Shown piece after piece: positions 32,583 through 44,500 of a stretch of DNA of 64,000 nucleotides. Each line of letters opens with the position of its first letter. The stretch's first letter is position 1. This stretch comes from Symsagittifera roscoffensis (taxonomy: Eukaryota > Xenacoelomorpha > Acoela > Convolutidae): contig NC_087069.1 in NCBI RefSeq assembly GCF_963678635.1, positions 28,386,303 to 28,450,302 of the forward strand, in the 5' to 3' direction. The notes below the pieces were generated by a model. It did not search any database and was not told the origin of the DNA. It was given only the letters and a program-made list of their open reading frames with translations. A program made the position numbers and the translations under genes.

Positions 32583-35500
32583 ATGAACACTACGTCGAAA
32601 CTTTTTCTAATAGTCTCGTTTTATGCTAGCATAGGCGTTTGTTCTGCGTTCATTTTTTGTGATTACGGCTTCTCCCTTGTTGGAAACATAACAGACAAAT
32701 GTTTTCATGCTGTAAAAAAGGATGCGAAGACTGGTGAGGAATTCACAGATGTGATGAAAGCCATTAATTATTGCAATACATTGTGAGTATCCAAATAAGT
32801 TTCATTTCTGGCTTCAATGTTGGATAGCACCAATTCTCAGATTGCTTAAAAAATTATTGAATCTCTAGTACAGTGCTGATTTAAATTATCCGGAAAAAAC
32901 GAACAAAACTTAAATTTTCCAACGCGTTTTTCTCAAACTGGGTTAAGATTAGACAAAAAAAGAAGAGAACAAAAATTGCTCAGAATTTCACCAGAATTAA
33001 TATGGTGCCATTTTTTCTCCGAAATTTTCAACAAAAATTTCACCCCAAAAATTGGTCATTTTGGCTTTTTTCAATTAATCACGAACTACGCTGAAACTAT
33101 ATTTGATATCATTGATTTAAATAAGGAAAAGTAGAGGACCTAGAACTGAACCCTGCGGTGTTCCGGTTTTTATAGGTAACCTATCCGATGTATAATCATT
33201 GATATGAACACATTGATGTTTTTCCGAGAGATAACTTTGAAACCAATGATAGCAATTTCCACGTATTCCATATTTTTCCATTTTTGACAAAAGGATTTTA
33301 TGATCAAGTGTATCAAAAGCTTTTTTCAGATCAATAAAAAGACTACAATTAATGATTTTATCATTGCCTAGCCGAATGCGTTCAGTCAATTCTGCTAAGG
33401 CATCTATTGTCGCATTTTTTTCACGGAAACCAAACTGACGATCGTACAATATGTCAAACTTTTCTAGATAATTATATATACGAGAGTGCATAAGTTTTTC
33501 AAAAACCTTGCTGATACTCTTTAATAGTGCAATCGGACGATAGTTATTCATATCTGATCTGCTTTCGGCTTTATGAAGCGGTAAGATTTTTGCCAGTTTA
33601 AGATTTTTTGGAAATATGCCCGAATTGAAAGACAAATTACATAAGTATGTAAGATATGGAGCTATGACATAGCAACTTCTAATCAGAAGCAAGTTACTGA
33701 TCTCATCTATTCCACAAGTTTGTTTGGGTTTTAAATAGTTCATTCGATCGACCAGACACTTGATGTATTGAGAAAAAGATCACTTTTCGTCTTTTTTTGT
33801 ACTTGTTTGCATGGATCCTGAAATAAAGACAACTTTTTATTTGATTGTTTGAACCTTTCAACGATATTAGGTTCTTTTCCACTCATGTCATCTTAACCAA
33901 ATTAACATTTGATGGTCGTAATATTTAAGGTTTAAAGCATGATATTAAATTGAACAGTGTAAAAACAAATGTCTTTTTTCCACACTTCACTTTTTTAATT
34001 GTCTCTTTGTAGTAGTTAGAACATAGTGAAAAGATGCCCGATTGAAAAAAGCCCGGCGCGAGGGCACGAAGTGCGCGATAGCGGCTCTTTTGCCCGAGGC
34101 CATCTTCAACTATGTTCTAAGTGTTGAAGAGAATGTTTTTTGCTATTTTGCCCGAGGCCATCTTCAACTATTTTCTAACTATTGAAGAGTATGTTTTTTG
34201 TTCTTTCTGTTTGTTTTTGCTCTTTCAACTGTTATAATTGGGCTTCTTTCAAAAAAAGAGCCCGGAAAATTGTGAAAAGTTCGCAAAACTATGCAAATGA
34301 TTTTTTTTTCATTCGTGCGTTCCAATATTTCATTTTTCATTCATGCCTTGTCGTGAAAGAACAAGTGTGAAGGAGAAAAAACATATTCTTCTCAAATTTT
34401 TCATATCAATCGCGTTTTTCACTTTCCACCCACCTGTGAAATTTTCTTTTTCTTATTATAGTTATACGTTTTATTATGGCTAAAAGATTTTATGATCTAA
34501 ATTGTGAAAGTGTGAACAAGGAGTTAGTTCCCTTACACTATTTTGTTTGCATTTCAAGTTGCATCGCTTACTGCCATCTCTAAAATAGTTTTTCAAATAT
34601 GGAAAAGGAAGTAGAATATGGAGTAGAAAATGGAAAAGAGCCATTTTTTTAACTCCGTCTTCCTTACAACTGGCTGATCATGCAAACTTTTTTAACATTA
34701 AGACGATGTTAAATTAGATTTTTTTTCAATTCAAATTAAATATCTTGGAGTTAAAATATGTCTATCCTTTTGTACTTTAAATGGCGTGTGGGTGGATTTT
34801 TTTAACAAAAATTATCAAATTTTAGAAAAAAAAAACGTTTCTAATAGTTTCATTTCCTTGAATTTCTTAATGCTATTACTGCTATTATCTTAATAGGCAG
34901 TCAGAACGTTCATAATTTGCCCTGATACGAGCAGTTATTATCACATTTAAATTTTTCTTGTTATTACTACTCCATAGACGTTAAAAGACAGATAGTAAGA
35001 ATGCTCAAATCATCGCGCTGATGCAAGCAGTCTTGTTAAAATGTGCGCGTAAAATATATAATGTACAAAAGTGTGCTTTTGCGCGGTGAAAAATGCAACG
35101 TTCTGATTTTATGAGCTTCATATTTTCTTATTTATATAATGATTAGCTTTCCAATGGCACAGCTGGTTTATGGTATTTATTACTTCCACAAAAGAACAGT
35201 TGAAAAGGAAAATTGATTTATCGGATTCATGATTAGTCAAGATTTCAAACACCAGCTTTATTGAGTCGGCGAATTTTTCGCCTATTGTGGCAAAATATTC
35301 ATTAAAACGATTAAATATTGATATGATATCTGATGTATACTCACCATTAACCGATAGATTTGTAATACGGGATCTCTTTGTTGATTTACCTGTTACTTCA
35401 TTAAGTACTTTAAATATTTGTCTCGAGTCTCCAATACAATTTTTAAATCTGCTATAGTAATACTCTTTTTTGGTTACCCTTATTAGTTTTTCAACTTTAT

Positions 35501-38500
35501 GACGCTCTTGAATAAATGCTTCTTTTTTCGTGGTATTCAATTTGTCATAATTCCATACTTTATATAGTCGATTCCTTTTTGAAATCAAAATTTTGACCTT
35601 TTTATTAAACCATGGCGCGTTTGACTTAGTTTTTAATGTTTTATTTCGTATAGGAGCAAATAACTCTACCGATTCAAATAGGCATTTATAAAGTTCTTCA
35701 TAAGCATCATCAATGTTAACAATATTTACAAGATTGGTTGTCTCCAGTTTTTGCTTCAGGACTTGGTTAAAATCGGAAAGTGTTTTCTCTTTCATAAGAA
35801 ACGACATATCGCGGTATGAATTAAATATATCAAAAAGCCTTTCATTGAAATCTGTTTGTAAACTTACGGGATAGTGATCAGAAAAACATTCATTATCAAG
35901 CACTTTAATGATTGGGTTCTCAATTTTTCGGGTTATGAAATGATCTAAACAAGATTCAGTCGATTCACATAACCTTGTTGTACTTTTAGCTAAGAACTCA
36001 AAGCCATTAGCTGTTATTGATTTTAAATATGATTGCTGGAGGTTATTTAATCTGAGAGTGTTAATATTAAAATCACCTGCTAATACAAAATGTATATTCT
36101 TTTGAGCAAGTATTTCTAATTCTTTATCCAGTTCTTCGATAAACTTATTTTTATCATAACGAGGTGGTATGTAGGATACAATTAGTATAATTTTATTGCC
36201 TCCATTTTCGGCCAGTATTGCCACAGACTCAGGTAAGCTACATTCAAACCTATCAATTAGATTAGCTTTTTCATCGAGTTGAATCATGGTCCCGCCGCCT
36301 CGTGTGTTTCTACTATTAGATATTACGGTTTCGAAGCCTTTGATTTTATACATATTATTATTATTATCGTTTTCATTTAACCACATTTCAGTTAGGAAAA
36401 GAATATTAATAGGAGACTCGAGACTACTTAGAAGTGCATCTAAATCATCCTGGTGTTTTTTAATAGATCGAACATTAGATAATAGAAAATTAACATTAAT
36501 ACTAGCACCACTGAATTCATATTTTCTGTTTTCAAGGATCGCTTTGTCCATTTGAATTCCCGAAAACACAGTTAAAGCACTTTTAACACGTTATCTATGC
36601 TGTAATCCAGAATGTCGCCGCCCTCCCAAAGTCGATTGATCTTATAGATTCTTTGATCTTCCTTCCAGATAAAATATATAGTCCCTTCTCGTGTCCACGT
36701 TGATTGAACCCTTTCGTCTGTTTTCATAATACGTAAAAAATTAACCCGCGCTGTGCTTAAATCTTCGAATATCTTTACATCACCAAATCCATTAATTTGA
36801 GATAAAGTTCAATTTTTGCGAAAAAGGTCAATCTCTTTGATTCGCCGCGAAAATCTGACAATCACAGGCTTGTCTCTGCCGGATCTGGTTGGGAGCCTGT
36901 GTGCAATGGAAATATCGGTATGGGTTATCTTTGCGTCAATTGCGTCTCCAAAACTTGTTACTTTATTGATTGTTGTTTCCACTTGTTCTCGTTTTCCATC
37001 ATTACTCAAGGTTTCTGACAGGCCTATGATCTTCACGTTACCTCTACGATTGTAGCTTTCTAATAGTTCCGCTTCTGATAGGGTTCTCAAAGCTTCTCTC
37101 TTTTCCAGCTTGGAAATCTCTTAACTAATTGGGATATTGAAAACACGCTTAATTGTCATATGGTTAAACTTGTAAGACAACTAGTTGATGCTTATATGAG
37201 GCGTGAGTAAATAAAAACAAATCTGCTAGTATCAGGGCAAAAGCTTGATTGTTTCGACTACCTTTTCTATGGAGTAGTAATGAAATAAAGTAAACTTTTT
37301 TAGATTTGATTTTTTTTGGTGAAAATCATCCCTTCACACGCCATATAATGTACAAAGTGATAGATATCGTTCCTAGTAACAAATCAGTTATGGCAAATAA
37401 GCTTCCTTCAACTAATTGGTAACGATTTCTAAGATTAAATCTTCGATTAAATCTCGGATTAAATCTTGGCTTACGCGTCATTAGCGCGAAATATATCGCA
37501 GGTTAATTTTCCAATTTGGCCGGCACCTTTCCAGTTTCCCCCTTTCAAAATACCGAGTTTTATGTTTGTTTCACGTGTTTTTACGGCTAAACGCGTGATG
37601 TTACGCTGCAAAGTATGAAGAACAAATCTGTTCACAGTTGTCGATTCGTTCACCCCACCAAATTTAATTGCATTATGACAACGCTAAATAGACTTTTCAA
37701 AATTGAATTTGAAAGGGTGGGGGAACTGGAAAAGAGCCAATTGGCCAAAATGGCAATTTTTAAACCCCCATAGCTTTTCAAAAATTAATCACAGGTGAAA
37801 TATATTTTCAAATTAGAGCTCAGAACAACAATACCTTTTGATTGATGTAAAAAAAATCACCCCAAAAAAAAGAAGAAAACCACCCCGAGCACAAATATTC
37901 CGTTACTTTCATTATGAAAGTCGGAACAAAATTTGTCCAATAATCAATGTAAGTTGCAGTCCGCATTCATTATACTATGAAGGCATTGGCCAATGTAAAT
38001 GTGAGTTTATTTACCACATGGGGTTGCCAAAAAGATCTAAAGTTAATTCACTGTGAGTCACTTGCTAGGTTGCCGCCAAATTGATTCATCATAATTTTTT
38101 TTCCATTTTCAGTTAATTTGGTACATAGAAGACACCAAAAATTCTCCAGATAAAAATTAAATTTTCTTCAAAAAGGCCAGCAGAAGATTCTGCTTTCATC
38201 TCTTCTTTTCATTCATTATTTTGTTCGCATTTCAAGTTGCATTGCTTACTGCCATCATTTTTTTCCGTCTTGCTTACAAATGTGTTCACTGTTAACAACT
38301 GGCTCATCATGCAAACATTTCTTACATTGTGACGATGTTAAATTGGATTTTTTTTCAATTCAAATTAAATATGTTGGAGTTAAGAAAATTGAGCAAACTT
38401 TTTGATAATAGTTAATTTAATCACTAATTAAATAACTTTTTACAGTTATGAAATACTTTCTGAAATTGAAATTCAAAGTGGAGGTTAAGTGGAAAACAAC

Positions 38501-41500
38501 TCATTTTTTTAAATTAACATCAAAATAATTGCATAGTCTTTTTAGGTGTACTTCAACGATTTCTGACGACCTAAAAACAGAAATTCGCCAAGAAAAAGAA
38601 AAAATTAGTTCGTTTTCTTCTCGGGAGATAAAAATTTAGCAAAACGAATTTTTTAAAAATCAATGCTTTGAAAATAAAATCGCGGCAATAATTTTTAAAA
38701 AAATTTCTTTTCGTTTTTTTTGTAGTTAGACTATTTTCAATTGCTCAAGCTGTTAAGAAAAAAACACCTATCACTAAAATATTTGACATTATTTTAGGAA
38801 AACGGCGAATTAAGCCCTGCATCAAAAAAAATTATTTCGCTATTAAACACAGTAACTCATATGAAATCAAACGAAAAGATAATGTTCGGTCAGACACTTT
38901 GACACTCAGCTTAATCCTATGGAGATTAAGGGCAACTATTGAAGAAGCCAAAACACTTGATAGTTATTATGGAAAAAGTTTTTTTTACTGAACGATTCCT
39001 TTGTGATTTGATGAAAAACAAAAAAACGGCCGCAAAGTTCTAAATCTATAAAGTCTGTGTTAGCAGTTATTGGTGAGAATAGGGCGCTGACTTAAATCAT
39101 CAAGACAAAACGAGTAAAACTTGAGACTTAAAGTGCGTTGTTCCTACATTATGTTGCTTTCAGACCAAAAAAAACGATGAGAAGTCTCGCTCAGAGTTTT
39201 AGCAGAAATTATAATGGTGCAATTTTTTTGCAAATTTCGGACCTAAATTTTTATCGCAAAAATGTACCTTTTTATTCAATCAAAATTTTTACCGAAAATA
39301 GAGGATAACTTGCTGACAAAACTATGCCAAAAAGCTGCAGACAAAAATAAATCAAAAAATTTGCGCCGAAACTAGAGGAAAAAACAACAGCACAAAAATA
39401 AGGAAGAGTTTTAAAACTTAAATAGTTGATGTTTTTTATTTAGAAATGAACTTTTTTCTATCAAACTCAATAACTTATAAGGCTAAATAACTTATAACCT
39501 AAATAAGGCTTTTTGACTTACGTTTCTGAATGTTTTTTTTTCAGAATATACTTTTGCGATTGTTGACAAATTTAAATACTTTTGATCCTTTTTTATATTC
39601 CAACAAAGTTTGAGGAGAAAATAGTCTTGGAACTTATCTGAAATAATTTACTTGTTGTACTTCAGAAACATTTTTTAGGAACATTTTGCGCCAATTTTTG
39701 AAGGTTATACGCTTCTTGGTTTGGCTTTGTAGGAAGCTCATTGTGGTCTTGTTTTGTCAACAATTGAACAAATAGTTTCTGCGTAACTTTCTAAGGAAAA
39801 CAATTAATAGTTATCATGGAAAGTGTTTTTTTCCTGGACCATTCCTTTGGACATTTGATAAAAATCAAGAAAACTCCCACAAAGTTTTTAGTCTATAAAG
39901 TCTGCGTTGGCAGTAATTGATGAGAATAGGGCACTGATATAAATCATCAGGACAAAACGAGTAAAACTTGAGATTCAAAATGCGTTGTTCCTAAATTGTG
40001 TTACTTTCAGACCAAAAAGAAGGATGAGAAGTCTCGCTCAGAGTTTTAGCAAAAATAACAATGGTGCACTTTCTTTTGCCAATTTTGAATCTAAAATTTT
40101 ATCACAAAAGTTCAATCAAAATTGTTGCCAAAAATAGAGGATAACTTGCTGACAAAACTATGCCACAAAATTGCAGACAAAGCTAAATCAAAATATTTAC
40201 GCCAAAACGAGAAGAAAAAACAACAGCACAAAAAAAGAAGAGTTCTAAAATTTAAATAGTTGATGCATTTTTATTTAGGAATGAACTTTTTTCTATCAAA
40301 CCCAAAAACAAGGCTTTTTGGCTTACGTTTTTGAATGTTTATTTTCGGAATCTACTTGATCGATTTTTGACAAAACTAGATCACAGTGATCCTTTTATAT
40401 ATCCCAACAAAGTTTAAGGAGACTAAAGTTTTCGAATTAATCTGAAATAGTTTAGTTTTTGTTTGAAAAACAAAATTAACATTTTTCTCAAATTGTTTTT
40501 TTTTTACTTAAAGTACGTTGTTATTTGTTGTACTTCAAAAACATTTTTTTATGAACTTTTTGCGCCAATTTTTGAAGGCTATATGATTCTTTGTTTGGCT
40601 TTATAGGAGGCTTATTGTGTTCGTGTTTTTTCAGCAATCGAACAAATAGTTTCTGCGTTACTTTCTGAGGAAAAAAAACTAAATTAATTTTTTCTAAAGG
40701 TTTTGGCACGAATTTCCCAACTCAAATTGCACCAGAAGCCTGCTAAAATTCAAAATAAACTTTTCTTAATGAATTTTTTCTCTAAAAGCAACACAGCTTG
40801 AGATAATGGATTTAGAAAATCAAGTTTTGTTCGTTTTGTCAGAATGATTCTTATCAGCACTGTATTTTCATCACAAAAATTAACAACTTAGGCAAAATAG
40901 ACTAAAAAATAACTTGGCTCCTTTTTGATTCGTCTTTTATTAATCGTCCCAAGGCTAACCCTGTCAAGCTGAATTTCTGTTTTTGAAACTAAAAGACGCG
41001 CGTTCACGTAGTTTTTAGCAGTTTTTATACTGTAAGGCTACTTTAATTGTTTTTTTCATCGCTTGTAACGACACGCAACAAAATTTTGAAAATAAAAAAA
41101 GAAACTTTGAAATTTTGTAAAAATTAAATTTAGTTCAAACAAGGATGTGAGATAATTGTTTTAAAGAGGTCCAATCAATGTAACAATACTTGGGCAGAAT
41201 AGATGTCACATCGATGAAACATCGACTTCACGTCAATGTTTTTAAAAAATTAAGGGTAAAAGAATGTTCATAGTTAAAACAGAATACGTCTATATATTCG
41301 TGCTGGTATATCCCTGAAACATGTCAAAACAATGCAATTACAAAAATTGAACAAACAGTTTATGCGTGATTTTTAAGGAACAAAAAACCAATATGATCTT
41401 TTTTAAGATTTGCACGAATTTCCCAAATGAATTTGCACCATAAGTCTGCTAAAGTTCAAAGCAAAAAAATTTTAATTGATTTTTTCTCTTAAAGCAACAC

Positions 41501-44500
41501 AATGTGAAAAAATGGATTCAGAATATCAAATTTTGTTAGTTTTGTTAGGATAATTTACATCAGCACTGTATTTTCATCACAAAAGTTATCACTTCAGAGA
41601 AAATATTCTTGAAAAACATGGCTGTTTTTTTTCTCACTTTTTATTAATCGTCCAAAGGCTAACCCTGTAAAGCTGAGTTTCTGTTTTTGTAAAAAAAAAA
41701 AACGCGCATTCACGTGGTTTCTAGTAGTTTCTATACTGTGAGGCTATTTTAATTGTTTTTTTTTCATTGTTTGTAACGACACGTAAAAAAACGTTGAAAA
41801 CAACTAGAAATTTTGAAAAATGAAATTTAATTCAAACAGGGATGTGAAATAAATGTTTCAACAATATCGCATCAATGCATCAAAACATGAATAAAATAGA
41901 TGTCACATCCATGAATTGCCGATGTCTCATGAATGTTTTTTAATAATTAAGGGTAAAAGAATGAACATAGTTAAAACAGAGTAAATCTATGTATTCGTGC
42001 TGGTATATCTCTGAAACATGTAAAAACAATCAAACACAAGTATAAATTTCTGTTTTGCAATGCAACTTCAACCTGGGTACCATAAGCCGTTTTAATAGTA
42101 ATTTTGGTAAGGTATTGATAGGTGTATTTTTTGTAAATGCGCCAATCAGTTTCACACTTAATTTCTTCTTTTTTATTCAGGGTATCATTAGCCGTTTTAT
42201 GAAGTAAGGTTAATAGGTGTATTGAAAAAATTGTTTTTTCATCACTTTTTGATTGGTGTATTTTATTTTTTAAAAAACAGAACTTTTGAATGATGGGGGA
42301 CCTAAAATTAGCCAAGAAAATCACAATTGACTCATATAAAAACAGTAAATTATCTTTTCGTTAGAAATTTTATGAGTCACTGGTTTTGATGATGAAGTTA
42401 ATGTAATTGTTTTTTTGACTCAAGGTATCATTAGCCGTTTTTTTAAGTAATTTTGATATGTGTATTGAGAAATTTTTTTAACAGCTTTTGATAGGTATAT
42501 TTTTGTTGAAAAATTATCATCCTATCAAAAGCTGTTAAAAACAGTTTTTTCGATAAACTTATCAAAATCGCTTTATAAACGGCTGATGGTACCCTGAATA
42601 AGAAAAAGAGGCTCTTTTCCAGTTCCCCCCTTTAAAATACCGAGTTTTATGTTTGATTTACGTGTTATTACGGCTAAATACGTGATGTTACGCTGTAAAG
42701 TATGAAGAACAAATCTGTTCACAGTTGTCGATTTGTTCACCACGCCAAATTTCATTGCATTATGACAACGTTAAATAAGCTTTTCAAAATTAAATTTGAA
42801 AGGGGGGAAACTGGAAAAGAGCCGAAAAAGAAATGAACTAACTTCCTCATCAAAACCTATGACTCTTTAAAATTCTGACGAAAAGATCATTTACTGTTCT
42901 TAAATGAGATCATTATCATTGTTTTTTTTCTTGGCTAGTTTCAAGTTCCCCCCAACTTTCAAACTTTCTAATTTAATAGTTGTTATTTCTGTTTTAATGG
43001 CTAAACCCGTAAGCTTGATTATTTTGCCGAATCTTTTCCAGTCCCCCCTTTTTTCAAAATACCGAATTTTATGTTCGTTTTACGTGTTATTACGGCTAAA
43101 TTCGCGATGTTACGCTGTAAAGTATGAAGAAAAATTTTGTTCACAATTGTCGATTCGTTCACCACGCCAAATTTTATTCCATTCTAACAACGTTAAATAA
43201 GCTTTTCAAAAATGAATCTAAAAGGGGGAGAAACTGGAAAAGAACCATTTTGCCAAGTGATGGATTAGATAGTTCTGATACGGTTTACTGAGCGTCGGCT
43301 GATGATTTATTGGTCGTGATTTTTTACTGCGCAATTTTTTTAAACATGTGCATGTCCACATCGGTGGCAAAAATACCACCCAAGATGTCTTCCTCAATTT
43401 CTGCGAGAAAGTTATTGGTGTCAAACTCATTTCAGAATGCTTTTAATTTTGCATGACGTGTTTTCTTCTCAGGTCTTGACAGATTGCAAATCTTTTTAGT
43501 TTGTTATTGCTCTGCTAAACTACTTTGTGAGCCGATTGTGTTGAGAAAGAGTTCAGAAAGAAACTGAAGGAGCAATGCACTGACCCATTTCATGGCTGTT
43601 TTTCAGTAGGCTTTGTTTGTTTGGCCTCGTTTGTTTGAGCACAAGGGAAACAACAAATACACAACTGCAACTCATTTTTGAGCTGTATGGTTTTTTTTTG
43701 TTCCAGTAACAGTTTTTTCTGGTCCAGTTCAAAGCTATATTCAAGGGCGCTTCTTTGGTTTTTTCGACTTCCTCCTGGGCAGCTGGATGCACTTTTTTCT
43801 CTTTAATGTCCCTGTATAACTTCAACGTATTTTTTTCGGTTTTCATAACAGTTGAAGAAAATGTTATCTTGGGACGGGCCTTCATGTGTCAAAATGAAGA
43901 CACTTAAATTGGAAAAAAAATTAACCTGGCCCGAATCTGAGAAAAGCTGGGTAAACTGCCCTTCCAATGCTGGGTAAACTGAGGCCTTTGTAATCCAACT
44001 CAAGAGTCAAGATAATTGTGATATGGTAATTTCAGGAGCGTTTTATTATGGTTTTTGATACAATGCTAATTTAAAAAATCCGAAGAAAACGCACGAAGCT
44101 TGACATTTCAAATGTTTTTTCTTCTTAAACTGTGTTGATTTAAACAAAACTACCAATTTATTATTTATTTGCTAAGTAGTTAGTTTCTTATCACTAGCTG
44201 ATCTTATTTGAGTTTAATCAGTTTTGATTAGTTGACTTTGGCCAGATTTATCTCTTAAAATAGTCTATATGACCTTGAAATAGTTTGACACTAACAATCC
44301 ACTCAGACTAATTGACCTTGTACAATGTCAGGCTGGAATCCATCGAGGCTTGACGATGTTGGTCCATCTTAGTCTTGCTCAGCGCTTTTGTCAACAAATC
44401 AATTTCTATGATGCCGGTAGGGCATTACAGATCGTTTGTCTCATCCTTCGCTCGTTTTTGAGCAAAGTGGTACTTCATATCGGTGTGTTTCGTTCGCTTT

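Noticed and set aside
36286-36555. Plus-strand frame opposite the LINE endonuclease
   Set aside because: Shadow of the minus-strand endonuclease frame; no domain of its own.
33117-36569. An intact, active LINE
   Set aside because: ORF1 is frameshifted, ORF2 lacks the catalytic YADD half and the reverse-transcriptase fragment ends in a stop.
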